Of a stretch of DNA of 64,000 nucleotides, positions 33,411 through 43,715 are shown one piece after another. The stretch comes from Cryptomeria japonica (Eukaryota > Streptophyta > Pinopsida > Cupressales > Cupressaceae). The position numbers were made by a program, and so were the translations under genes. The stretch's first letter is position 1, and the number at the start of each line of letters is the position of its first letter. The notes beneath the pieces were generated by a model. It had not been told where the DNA came from, made no database searches, and saw only the letters and a list, made by a program, of their open reading frames with translations. Where the stretch lies: the NCBI RefSeq assembly GCF_030272615.1, contig NC_081414.1, positions 310,185,164 to 310,249,163 on the forward strand, read 5' to 3'.

Positions 33411-34900
33411 TTCTTCTTCTTCTTCTTATGTATGGGAAGGAGACCGTGGTCCCTATAGAATTTATGGTTCCAGGTCTTCGGATAGCCATTGAAAATAGAC
33501 TTGCCATCAATGGGTCCAACTTGAAACCCTACCACGAGAAGCGCGCAGGGGACCCAAGAGGCCGGAAGGACACCTGAGAGTCCGGAGGGGGACCCAAAGG
33601 ATGGAAGGGGACCCAAGAGGCCGGGCAGGCGAATCGAGAGGCACAGGACCAAAGCGGGAGACTCTCGGGCGAGGCAAACCAAGAAGGATGAAGGGCGATC
33701 CCAGAGGCACAGGACCCGAGCCGAAGACTCTCTGAACAATTACATTAAAAAAAATTTTAAAATAAAAAAATTGGTGGCCACGGTGGAACCGTCATGCGGT
33801 GGAACTGTCGTGTGGTGGGACCACCGTCAGGGGGTCCCCGTACGATGGAACCACCGTCGGGGGGGGCATCGTATGGTGAGACCACTGTGCAGTGGAACCA
33901 CCGTCGATGGAGGTCACGGGCGGTGGAACAACACCATAGGCCTGAAGGAGCACGGCGATGCGGCGAAGGTTTTTAAAAAAGGGTTAAAGGAAAAATACCA
34001 CGGCACGGCAGGGATAAATGGTGGTGATGGCAGGTGAAAAGAAAAAATGAACCGACAACTCCTCACCCTATTCTACTTTGTTGAAGTCGGTGTCATCTGT
34101 TGTGCGTTCATTATCAATATAATTGCTTTTTACAAGTGCAAATCCACAGGTTATTTCTTTGGCAAGTAATCCTTCTGTCACTTGTGTTGGGCAAAGTATA
34201 ATTATTTCCCCTTTCTCTATGCAACACCGAACTGTCACTTGTGTTGGGCGTACGGAAGGAGGACCGTACGGTGTGTACAATGGACAGTTGGTCGTGTTGT
34301 CCGTAGGGGGTGATCCATACGGTGGAGGGGTTTCCGTACGGTAAGGAGGGTGTTAACCATACGAGAAGGTTGTCATACGATTGGGGGTGTCAAGGGTCAA
34401 TTTTAGTGCTCTTTGTTGTTGACCGTACGGGGAGGTTGTTGTATGGCTGGGGGTGCCATCAGGTACATTACAGTGGTTAACAAAAAAAATGACAACCAAA
34501 TTGAAAAATCATTCAATGGCGTCTGGAGCCCAGATGCTGAAAAAATTAGAGTGGAGAAGAAGGTTTTGGGCATCTTAAAATATCACAAAAATGATGTGTG
34601 CCATGGACTTCCGTGTGGTTCTTAAGGTTGTAAATTGGTGTTGGCGACGGGGACCCTGCAAGGGGCGTTGCCCCTCGACCCCGCTGGGGGCACTGTCCCC
34701 AGACCCCCAGTTTATTTTTGAGCTACAATACACTTTTGAGTTGGGCGTAGGGCATCAAAGAAGTCACGGTAAGTGTTGGCGTTGTTCCGTACTGTGAGAA
34801 AGAAGCCTGAAGCTAAGCATTGGCGAGGAAGCTATAAGCCGAAGTCGTACGGCACCAGGGAGTTATTCAGTTCAGTTATCAGCCTTTGGGGAGTGTGATG
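33411..34900 (+). other. Non-coding, GC-rich repeated interior of the Tat-like element
   Basis: At about 33540-33720 a loose ~40-bp unit ('gggacccaagaggc', 'cgaga') repeats. At 33773-33935 'ggtggaaccaccgtc'-type units repeat. Between 34245 and 34460 the palindrome ccgtacgg or near variants occur about seven times. At 34650-34715 are two GC hairpins (aggggc gtt gcccct; gggggcactgtcccc). No protein can be supported. Confidence 0.7.
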
Positions 34901-34959
34901 GGGGATTTGAGGCATCTCCTAGCCTTTGTGCCAAAGGGTTGTGGCCACTTCCAGGCATG

Positions 34960-35550
34960 AATGGTACACTTTGAAGAACTCGGAGTATGTCTCAGCTGGA
35001 CGTGAGGTTGCCTTGGTGGATGCACAGAGGGCTCGGGAGGAGCTGACCACCAGGTTGGAGGCAGTAGTAGCGTGAGACTTAGCTCAGCGTACCCAGGAGT
35101 TGGATGCCGAGAGGGCAGCGCGGGTGGCTATCGAGGACAAATTGGCTAGGGAGACAGTATCATTTGAGTAGCAGTTGGTGAAGGCTGAGACTGAAAAGCG
35201 TGTTTTGCAGACAAGTTTGGTTTAGGCACAGGAGGACTGTAATGTCAAGGAAAAAAAGAACTCCTAGCGGAAGCAATAATGGTGAAATCCACACTTAAGC
35301 ATTAGATGGTAGCAGAAAAGGGTTTTCAAGCAAGGACGCAGCAAGAGTATGAGTTTCGGGCTCGACTAGCGTCAGCAGTTCCTGCATCTTCTTCATCGGC
35401 GATGCAACTACCTCCTTCAAGGATGCCCCCTCAACCCCTTCTTCCCAGTGATTTTCTTATTGTATACAGTGTACTTCATCCCCATTTTGTTGTGTTAGTC
35501 CCGGATTTTTGTCCTTGTCGTCTGGAGATGACTTTTCTTAGGGGGGGATG
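34960..35550 (+). pseudogene. Coiled-coil C-terminus of an extra 3' ORF
   Basis: The plus-strand frame gives AQRAREELTTRLEAVVA, AQRTQELDAERAARVAIEDKLARE, QLVKAETEKRVLQTSL, with stops, then a Pro-rich tail ending FLRGG next to the purine tract. A sense ORF between pol and the 3' LTR ending in a coiled coil is also present at 54194-56428. This is therefore probably the same ORF, mostly deleted. Confidence 0.55.
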
Positions 35551-35551
35551 A
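35537..35551 (+). other. Polypurine tract
   Basis: The sequence ttagggggggatga lies directly before the TGTTGGTCG start of the right LTR. Confidence 0.8.
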
Positions 35552-35855
35552 TGTTGGTCGTAAAATGGGCTTTGTACTGTCTGTTAGGCTAAGTTGGTTA
35601 AGTATGTTAGTGTCGTCGAGGGTAGTTGTCCATTGCACGACGGTTCCCCATGGGTGGTAACCGCAACCCTCGATCGTGTCTTTATATATGCTCTTGAACT
35701 TGTTGTTGGATACACGAATGCGGAGAATGATTATTGTACTAGACATTTTAGCATTCATGAAAGCATTGCTCTGAGTTTCTGGTTACTATTCTATCCTATG
35801 GTTATTATCTAACTGTTGATATGCAATATTATTAACACACCCCACGGGGTAAACA
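35552..35855 (+). repeat. Right LTR of the 5-kb Tat-like element
   Basis: 304 bp, pairs with 30842-31116. It is followed by the TSD TGTAG and then the resumed host ORF. Confidence 0.9.
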
Positions 35856-35860
35856 TGTAG

Positions 35861-37196
35861 TTCCCAACTTTCACCTACATGAGGGTTGGATGTTTTGAAG
35901 GACAGCCATACATGTTACCCCGGTATCCCACTAACAAGATCCTTTTGATGGTGTTGGCAAGACAGCTAATGGCAGTTCATGCAATACAGCTTGCCAATCA
36001 TAAGTTGGGTATCAATATTTCTTCACATAATCCATTGCAGATCGCTCGATATTCCTTGAACACTTCTGTGAGAGCCAAAGCAATGGAAATTGAACATCAG
36101 GAGATTAAGTTGAAGAAGTTCATAGAAAGGAAGGATTTTGATTACCGAGGGATGAAGGACAAAATCAAGAGGGCCTTCACCCATGTCCATCATCGGGAGG
36201 ATATCTGGATTGATCTCTGCACTGAAGATGAAATCAAGAGAATGGACTACATTAGGCTCACCTTGGAGCAAATTGTTGATCTTGATTTAACCCGGATTCC
36301 AAAAGGCATGGTAGATGATGGTAAAATCCTTGACCCAGAATATATAGAGCAAAGAGTTGTTGAAACCCCTCTTCCTTCTCCTCAATAGTCAAAGAAGGAA
36401 TGTGACTCTATCTTTGACCCCTTCTCGCAAACACCAATGCTTGGCTGAAGAACAATAATGTCAAGACTATCAAGATCTAAGGTTGAGCAGAAGTTGATTC
36501 AGCTGGACCTGTTGGGCGAAAGTATGAGGTCAAGATTAAGTCTAAAGAAGGTGCTTCCTCTTCTGGCACAAGAGTCAAATTGAGGGTCAGCAAAGCTTTG
36601 GTTATTCCTCCACCAGAAGTGTCACTAAAAGGAAAGGAAAAGCCAGAAGTGCAAATACAAGTCATTGATGCTGACAATGATACCCATGAGGATAATACAG
36701 TAGGATCACATCCTTCTATTGGCTCGGATTCTCCTCATTCAGCCCTTCCTCAATTATCGTTGGATGTACCCATGTCTCCAATTGATACAGATGTGGATTC
36801 TTTCTCTACCGTTCATGTGGAACCTATGGAACCAAACATATTTGCTTGTGATAGCATAGAAGTACCTGTTGATACCTCTCATGGTGGCTTAGAGAATGTC
36901 TTCAATGTGAATCCCTCGTATGCCATCTTGTCTAGTGTTTCTTTCCTTGAGGTTGATACTTCTACCATGAGTTTTGATAAGTTCATGACAAAAGCAAGCC
37001 ATGATTTGTCATCCGAACAAATGCTTGTTGTAGTCCAGACAAAAGCTCCTCCTAGAGTGACAGTTGTGGTACAAGTTGAGCCTGTTTCTTCAAAAACCAC
37101 AGTCACTATCACAGGTGTGAACTCATTAGAACTAACCCCTTGGTTGAGTTCGATCATACCTAAAAGGAAAAAGCAAGAGGTCTCTCCAGACATTTG
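35861..37196 (+). pseudogene. Unknown retroelement ORF, C-terminal part
   Basis: The frame after the insertion begins FPTFTYMRVGCFEGQPYMLPRYPTN. It is open to 36388 (168 codons of helical, charged protein with HHREDIWIDLCTEDEIKRMDY), then, after stops, open again at 36580-37196. That second part is Ser/Pro/Val-rich and acidic with many 'VP.S/D' stretches. No known domain was recognised. It is the continuation of 29737-30836; a product would need at least three stops repaired. Confidence 0.5.
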
Positions 37197-37409
37197 ATTT
37201 TCAGCAGCTCAAAAAACCTAAGCCAAAGGCTAGTAAGAAAGCTAAGACAGTTTCACGAGTGGTGGTAGATAGCAACAAAATGAAATATGCGAAGGCGGCA
37301 GAGCCTCTAGTTGAGAAACCGCCAAAAGAGATGCAGGTGTTAGATTACAGGCTCACCAGGATAGAACTTGGGAAGAAGACACATACTTTTTGCAGATGCA
37401 TTTTGTTCT

Positions 37410-38411
37410 CAACAAGTTACATGTAATGTCGGAAGTCATGTTTACAAGTGAATTGTCGCTTGTAATTTTGTAAAATGTAATTACATGTAAATAAATTACA
37501 AGTGGGTATAGCAATAGAATTGTAATTTGAATAAGTCATAGTTAGTTAGTTAGTTGTGGAAAAAGTCTTAGTTAGTTAGACTTCTCCCACATTTTCCTCT
37601 CAGCCCCTCTCCTATATATACACAAGGGTGCTCTACGTAATTTTTCATCTTTTTGGCAAGCAAAAAGAAACTTTGCAGAATTTTGCACTCATAGAGACTT
37701 TGAGCTTTATAGTTGTAAATTGTTTTCTCTCAAGTAATATCAAAGAGTTCGGAATTTCAAACTGTGTTGAAGCCATATTTTGTGCCCTTTGTGTTCTTAT
37801 GTCATATTGGAACATTCCTTTGTACTTGCTTGAGATTGTGGAAAGTTGTTAAGAAGAGCTTCACTCTAAATATCTGCAGACTTTGTGCTGCAAATACTGA
37901 AGGTGGAATTAGTTTAGTTTGTTGTTAGAAGTTGAGAAGAGTTGCAAGACTTTGTGCTTGTAGTAATTACCATCTAAAGTGACTTGAAGGTGCCACATAC
38001 TTGCAGACTTTGTGCTGCCATATGTTGCACGTTGTTCTTATTGTATCATTCTGAAAAGAGTAGATAGGATTTCAGAAACTCAAGACTTTGTGCTAGTTTG
38101 TTGTTTTCCCATTCCAAAGGAAGTGACGGAAGTCTTTATGCTTTCAGGAAACTTCATTTCCTCTCTTGGTTTTAATTTAAATTGTTTTTATTATTCCTTC
38201 AAAGTTGTTTCTTTTCTGTGAAGAGGAAAGAACATAATCTTTTCTGAAACAAGAGGAAAGGTTGTTGTCCCACCCATATTAGATTAGATTAGTTTTAGTT
38301 ATGTGTTAGAAAAGGGGGAGCCTTCCCTAAATTAGAAGAGTTTATACTCACGTGTTGTGGTTGAAACCACAATTTTGCACATCCTCATGGGTGTATGAAA
38401 TTTTCAACCAA
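37410..38411 (+). repeat. LTR-like 3' end with TATA box and repeated 'agactttgtgct'
   Basis: It starts around TGTAATGTCGG and ends TTTCAACCAACA just before the TSD. A TATA box (cctatatatacac) is at 37611-37623. The phrase agactttgtgct occurs four times (about 37878, 37948, 38006 and 38083), 58-77 bp apart. A 'cttgtaatt...aattacaag' fold lies near its start. The left partner LTR was not found. Confidence 0.5.
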
Positions 38412-39158
38412 CAGTCTTAATCCCTCTTAATGTAACAAGGACTAGCAAAAACTCTAAAATACTTAACTGAGGCTGCCTTACCTTTCCATAGTTCATATGG
38501 GTGTTATGTTATATTTTGCTCTAATCAGCCCTCTATTCTAAATATAAACAGCAGTATGGATTGCCTCTCTCCAAATGAATCATTCACCTTAGACTCAGTC
38601 ATCATGCTACGAGCCATTTCTTTGACTGATTTATTCTTCCTCTCAACAACACCATTTTGTTGAGGTGTCCTAGCAGTTGAAAACTGTCTCTTTATACCAT
38701 GTTTTTCACAAAACTTTATGAACTCATTAGATGTGAACTCTCTTCCATTGTCTCAACATAAACATTTGATTTTCAGAACTTTCTCATTTTCTACTAAGAC
38801 TTTAAAAGCCTTGAACTTCTCAAGTGCCTCTGATTTCTCCTTCAAAAATGTAACCCAAGTCATACGTGAAAATCATCAATTAAGAGCATAAAATACTTCA
38901 CCTTGCAAACTTGTGGTTCTTGTAGGTCCACACAAATCAGTGTGAATCAGCTCAAGAAGTTCTGTGCTAGAAAAATCTTTTGACTTGGAGCTCTTCCTTG
39001 TTTGTTTGCCAAGTTGACACTCTTTAGTCTTTACACACCATGTCTGAAGGTTTAGTAAGTTGTGGCATATCTTTGACAACTTCCTTTCTGCTGCTCTGAA
39101 TAAGACTATCAAAGTTCATGTGTCCCAATCTCCTATGCCATAGCCAAGTTTCATCCAG
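38412..39158 (-). pseudogene. copia integrase, N-terminal and core part, broken
   Basis: The minus-strand pieces include the gag-pre-integrase GHMNF region near 39115, then ELLELIHTDLCGPTRTTSLQGE (38876-39112), then NGVVERKNRS, ARSM and IHTAVYI.NR, typical of the copia integrase core. Stops and a frameshift near 38870 inactivate it. It continues at 28122 beyond the insertion. Confidence 0.85.
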
Positions 39159-39560
39159 CTAACTCAAACAACATTTTTCACTCTTGATATCATCAAGAAT
39201 GAACAGATTGTTAGCTGCCCTACTTGCATCAGCAATATGTTTACCATCTTTACTAATTTCACAACAATTTGAATTAAAAACTAAGCTATGTCCTTGATCA
39301 CATAACTGACTTACACTTAGCAAATTGTGTTTTAGTCCTTCTATATATAAAACATTTTCAGCTTTTGTCTCACCATCATTCCAAACAAGTATGCCTTTAC
39401 CTACCACTTTGGTTGATAAGTTACCACCAAATCTTACCTTGCCTCCATTTGTCTTTTTGAGAATCAAAAACTTACTTTTATCTCCAATCATATGCCTAGA
39501 GCAACCACTGTCAATATACCATGTCCTTTTCATTCTGCACAAAAAGGGATGTTTGCACAA
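39159..39560 (-). pseudogene. copia protease and pre-integrase region
   Basis: The frame has TWYIDSGCSRHMIGD, the copia aspartic protease signature with DSG intact. It then runs GGKVRFGGNLSTKVVGKG and HNLLSVSQLCDQGHSLVF, the pre-integrase text. The protease would cut the gag-pol polyprotein. A stop at the end separates it from the integrase. Confidence 0.9.
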
Positions 39561-39644
39561 TCAAAGATTTTTCTATAACTTCTTTCTCCTTCTTTCTCCT
39601 TCTTTCTCCAAACCTTAGTAGCCTCCTTTGCTTTGTCCTTTTTC

Positions 39645-39884
39645 TCAACCTTTTTTATTCTGATTAGAGAAATCTACAATACCACTTTTGCAAGTTTTTG
39701 CAATGTGACCAAAGTTATTACACTTATAACACATAACATTGTAATTCTTCAAAGGACCAAAAGAGTTCCTATTCATAAGTCTGAAATCATTTCTTGCAAA
39801 CACTCTACAATTGATTGTCTTGTGTCCAAAATAATTGCAATTATAACAATAACCATAAAAGAAAGAATTGTTAAACCCAGTCAT
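39645..39884 (-). pseudogene. copia gag C-terminus with two zinc knuckles
   Basis: Two canonical CX2CX4HX4C motifs, CYNCNYFGHKTINC and CYKCNNFGHIAKTC, are separated by about 26 residues. They are RNA-binding knuckles of the nucleocapsid. A frameshift separates this from the main gag frame at 39971-41023. Confidence 0.85.
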
Positions 39885-39970
39885 ATGAGCTTGTCTTGCG
39901 ATAGGAAGCCTTTTAACGCATTATTTCAAACATGTGAAAGTGAATCCTTTGTGTTGTTATCATTGTTCTT

Positions 39971-41073
39971 CTAATGTTCTTCATTTGTAGACTTGGAAAT
40001 TTGACCCTCTTCAAGGCCAACTCCACCTTTATTAGTAGACTGTTTTTGTGAGTTAATAATCTTGTCCAAAAACATGTATCTTTTCTGATCTATTTTCTCA
40101 TGATTCAGCTGTGTCAAAGATTTGTCCACCTTCCTAAGAGAAACAACTTCAGCTTCAAGTTTCACATAGTTTTCTTCTTTAAGCTTGAGCCGACACCTAA
40201 TTTCTTCTTCAATTCTCTTTGCATCTTCAATCCGAATCTTCAAATCAATTATCAATTTTTCTGCATCCTCTAAGGCTTTAGATGTCTTGTTCTTTTCTTC
40301 ATTTCCTTCTAGTAGTAGCAACTTCAAGTTCTGATTTTTCTTTTTAAGCCTCTTGATTTCACTTAGAGCACTTATTAGCTCTTGTTCAAAATCCACTTCT
40401 CCTTCTCCATCATCAAAATAATCTTCATCTTCTTGATTTTCAGTGTTAGTTTCTTCTAGGGCCATGAATAAAATCTCATCATTTAAGGATTCCTCATCAC
40501 CATCATCCGATGAACAACTTTCCTCCTTAGAATAGAGACTCCTTTTGAGATTTTGAGTCTTCTTTTCATTTCCCATGTATTTCTTTTCGTTGAACTTACA
40601 CTTCTTTTTGTAGCTACTGTCCTCACTTCTCTCATATGGACATTTGGCTGCAAAATGCCCTATCTTGCCATAGTTGAAACACTTAAAAGGCAGCTTGCCT
40701 TTATATTTACCAGAACCCTTCTTTAACTTTCTTACAAAGTGTGCCTCTTCAAAATCGGATTCAACATCAAAACTATCACTAGATACATGTTCTTTTTCTT
40801 TTCCTTTCTTCAAAGCTTTGAAGGCTGCCTCCCTTTTGAATGAAGAATTAGAGTTTGTTCTGGCTGTTAAAAGTCCATGAAGCTTATCAACAATCATCTT
40901 GTCAAGATCAGCCATCTCTTCAATTGCTGAAACTTTTGCATCAAATCTCAAAGGTAAAGACCTTAGAATTTTCTGAACTACACGTAGGCCTTGAAGAGAG
41001 TTTACAACTTCATCAACTCGCAAAAAATAAGCAGCAACATTCTCTTGTTATTTCCAACTACTTTGTGCACTAA
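39971..41073 (-). pseudogene. copia gag with degenerate knuckle and coiled coil
   Basis: This starts within the gag domain (RVDEVVNSLQGLRVVQKILRSLP, DAKVSAIEEMADLDKM); the N-terminal part is missing beyond a TAA near 41053. A first knuckle CFNYGKIGHFAAKC has lost its second Cys to Tyr. An acidic stretch and a long coiled coil (about residues 215-320) follow. Copia gags with several knuckles and a coiled coil are known. The full element would have made particles. Confidence 0.85.
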
Positions 41074-41359
41074 ACTGTTGTTCTCTGTTTTTAGCCAATA
41101 GGAAGGTGTTGATGTTGTGAGAAACCCATATAATAATAATTAGGGTTGATTTATGTATATTTTGTCTATAGTTTGGTGTCTAGGGTCAATTTACCTTAGT
41201 GTTTAGATCTACTTTGTGCCTAAAATGCTGCTCTGTTTTTTTAGCCAATAGGAAGGTGTTGATGTTGTGAGAAACCCATGTTATAATACTTAGTGTTGAT
41301 ATGTGTATATTTTGTCTATAGTTTGGTGTCTACAGTCGATTTAGCTTAGTGATTAGATT
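41058..41359. repeat. Tandem duplication, 151-bp unit
   Basis: Two copies start 'ctactttgtgc' at 41058 and 41209. They share 'ttagccaataggaaggtg', 'ttgtgagaaaccca', 'gtatattttgtctatag' and 'tttggtgtcta'. It lies at the truncated 5' edge of the copia element. Confidence 0.85.
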
Positions 41360-41686
41360 TGGTTTAAATTTCAGGAAGCTTCCCCACACAATTTGAAGAT
41401 ATGATATCCTCACACATTATTTTGTTTTGTGTTGTCTTGCAAAAGACAAATTAAAATGCTATCATTATGAAAGATTAAAAATATATATTTTATACTAACA
41501 TAAAATTTAATGCTCAAATCCAAAAGACATCAAGATTATAATTCTACATCAATATCCCCCAATTATTAAAATCAAATAGTATAATAAAAACCTCACTAAT
41601 TAGGTCATTCAATGAAAGAAAGAAACAATATTAAGTTTGAACCATATATTAAATACATTTCCATTTTAGAACTCAGAATTTCATAC

Positions 41687-41788
41687 CTGTACATCTAAAA
41701 CATTCAGCCGCCCAAAGCTATCTTTATCAGCATAGCCATCAGGTCCTCGCAGTGATTGATCCCCACCACTACAAAATGCATCATTACC
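41687..41788 (-). CDS. menB: menB exon: GGDQ substrate-binding segment
   Basis: This 102-nt exon of 34 codons encodes [20 protein letters not shown] and continues to [19 protein letters not shown] is a signature of dihydroxynaphthoyl-CoA synthase and supplies an oxyanion-hole backbone amide. RLNVLDVQ leads directly into the micro-exon at 5724. The acceptor ggcag|GGT and donor ACAG|gtatga are canonical and the phase is 0. The preceding exon (expected to end in ILTGK) was not found between 41789 and 64000, so the upstream intron exceeds 22 kb. Confidence 0.95.
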
Positions 41789-42392
41789 CTGCCATTTGAG
41801 GAAGAAAACAAAATAAAAATATCTACAATTATTTCATAATTTCAAAATTTTGAGGACAAACTAAGGAGAGAAAAATATGAAGCTTTAAAGCCTGTCTCAT
41901 CTTATTAGACCTAATGTACATCAGAATTTTAGGAAAAAAAGCAATTTTAGGTTTGTTGGCATCAAGCTGACTTCTCTCGCAACAAAATTGTCTTATTCAC
42001 CATTTTTCTCCATAATATGAGGAAGAATACTGCCACTTACACTTCAAAAAATGTCAATTGCTTGTGTGTATGTCCTTTCATTACTATTTTTTATTTTCTT
42101 TTTGTCAGGTCAGTTCATGTGTCCTTGATTGGAAGAGATCGTCACAAGTCAGATAGTAAGGCATAAAATAGTTACAAGTTCAAAACATTTCTTAGTCCTC
42201 AGCATGTCATGTTTGGTAATAACACCATGAAAGGTCAAATTTGATGTTAGAAAGGTCATGATGATGTCATGTGGTTTATAGAGACCTTTGTTGAAACTTT
42301 TTAATGTTTATTATATTGTTGATGATGTATTGTAAATTTGTAAACATGCTAGAGACATAACATTTCTCCCTTTGGAAAGACTTATTGCCATC
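41789..42392 (-). other. menB upstream intron, unremarkable part
   Basis: AT-rich sequence with no coding exon or element end that I can support. Confidence 0.5.
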
Positions 42393-42640
42393 AATGTGTG
42401 TGTGTGTGTGCGTGTGTATGTCTGTGCGCTTATGTCTGTGTCTTTTGCTGTGTCTGTGTCTGTGTCTGTGTCTGTATCCATTTGTGAGTGTGTATGCATG
42501 TTTGATTGTGTGTGTATGTTTCATTTTGTGCATGAATGTTTTTGTCTTTATGTGTGTGCTTTTGCATTTTTCTGTGGATTTTCGTCTTTGTATTTGTGAG
42601 TGTGAGTGTGAGTGTGCCTCTGTGAATGTGCACCTGTGTG
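42393..42640 (+). repeat. TG/TGTC microsatellite-like tract
   Basis: A run of tgtgtg, then repeated tgtctg(tg), then imperfect tgtgag and tgtgtatg, extends about 250 bp. Long open frames on both strands here (Cys/Val-rich; Thr/His-rich) come only from the repeat. Confidence 0.95.
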
Positions 42641-43710
42641 TATTCTAATTATGGTGGTCAGCCAGTGGACCATGAAAATAAGATTCCATGTTTGGAAAAA
42701 TATAATCATCATCCATGTGAAATATGCATAATACAAATCATGGGTCAAGCTTCAAGTTATGAAGATGCTGACATCAAGGTGTCTTTTACTGGGGACTTTG
42801 TTTCATGTTGATGCTCTTATCGTTTTCGCCTATATTCTCCTTTCCATGATATTTATGGACTCTTGATCAAGTCATGTTCAGTCCAAGTCAAATTCATCCT
42901 CCATAAATCTCTGTAGCATTAACAGTCAATCCTGTAGCTTAGCTTGAATCACAATTATCTAACTCTAAACAGGAAAATCTCTTAGACCATTCTTCCTTGG
43001 CATTGGATGAACATCCCAAGCTTGATAAAGCTATTTTCTTTAGTCATTGCTTTGGTCTTCAAGTAAATGGAAAGTTCCCCCAGAGGGTAGAGATATCTCT
43101 CCATATTTTATATCACTTCTACGTTCATTGAGTCACCTATAAAAATCCATGGAAAATAGGTACCAATAGCATTGCAATCACCACAAAGTCAGATTTTAGA
43201 TTATAATTTCCATTTACAAATTCTTGTTCAATCAAAAATGCTTTCTATTCAACTTTGTTTTGTGGTTCTTAGCTGGAAAACTGGAATAGAGTTGGCCAAA
43301 ATGATGGTCCCTTCTAGAATTGCTCTTATAATAAGTAAACACCTACACTGCTATTCAGACCACCAACTTTCTAGACTTCTGGTCTTCAATATATAGTGAG
43401 AAATCGAGAATCAGTCTTGTAGTGATCTCCCTACACCATCGTCCATGCCACAAACTTACAAGAGTTTTCGTTCTACAATGAGAATCACTCTTACAGTGAC
43501 CTGCTTTCTAGTCAATTACTAAACATCACTATTATTGTAATTATCTAGCTTGGCCCAGTTCCCTAGAGCCTTGCTAACATATGAATCAGACTAGCTGAGG
43601 AGGATGTCAGTTCGTTGGTGCTTCACTGAATGCATGTAAGTTAGAAGAACTAAGGTGTTTTTGCATAGCCAATTTTGATGCAGTTTGCATGTGCCTGGTC
43701 TTATCCCACC
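42641..43710 (-). other. menB upstream intron, nothing recognised
   Basis: No exon, RNA gene or element boundary could be supported. Short ORFs are not above chance. Confidence 0.5.
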
Positions 43711-43715
43711 AGTAT

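Larger units (their letters stand above)
30842..35855 (+). mobile_element. Decayed Tat-like Ty3 element, 5.0 kb, TSD TGTAG
   Basis: TGTAG flanks it at 30837-30841 and 35856-35860. The LTRs are 30842-31116 and 35552-35855; both start TGTTGGTCGT, carry tttatatatg, and end GTAAACA. A primer site is at 31119-31131 and a purine tract sits just before 35552. Gag, protease and RT remnants and a coiled-coil C-terminus of an extra ORF match the element at 53811-63541 in order. Most of pol after 33410 is missing. It splits the unknown ORF of the surrounding element. Confidence 0.88.
28123..38411 (+). mobile_element. Insertion in copia integrase, TSD GTCTT
   Basis: GTCTT occurs at 28118-28122 and 38412-38416. 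The left end TATTG and right end CAACA fit a TGTTG...CAACA pair with one mutation. Content in order: U3-like leader, palindrome array (28449-29499), unknown ORF (29737-30836 and 35861-37196), and LTR-like 3' end with a TATA box. The two ends do not align well with each other, so the LTR pair is not shown. It contains the nested element 30842-35855. Confidence 0.6.
27285..41090 (-). mobile_element. Truncated Ty1/copia element, split by a 10.3-kb insertion
   Basis: Reading on the minus strand from about 41090: gag, zinc knuckles, protease, integrase (to 38412), then after the insertion integrase end, linker and the start of RT (to 27285). Removing 28123-38411 and one GTCTT rejoins YIKRD.D to NLGKFDPRADEG, the conserved copia integrase text, in frame. 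No LTR is recognised at either end. The RT is cut after about the first 110 residues of its domain. Confidence 0.85.
5763..41686 (-). other. menB: Giant menB intron, 35,924 bp
   Basis: The intron is bounded by the donor ACAG|gtatga (minus strand, ending at 41686) and the acceptor gttgcag|G at 5763. It holds at least seven identifiable retroelement insertions, most nested in one another. Only the ends (about 5763-6547 and 41360-41686) look like original intron. The exons on both sides are intact and in phase, so nothing suggests the gene is dead; successful splicing across it is an inference. Confidence 0.88.

Noticed and set aside
33080-33739. 219-codon minus-strand ORF
   Set aside because: It is antisense to recognisable protease-RT text on the plus strand and has no motifs.
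34640-34720. Transcription terminator hairpins
   Set aside because: GC hairpins without T-run in plant DNA inside an element; better explained as repeat structure.
42276-42648. ORFs on both strands rich in Cys/Val or Thr/His
   Set aside because: They are translations of the TG microsatellite.
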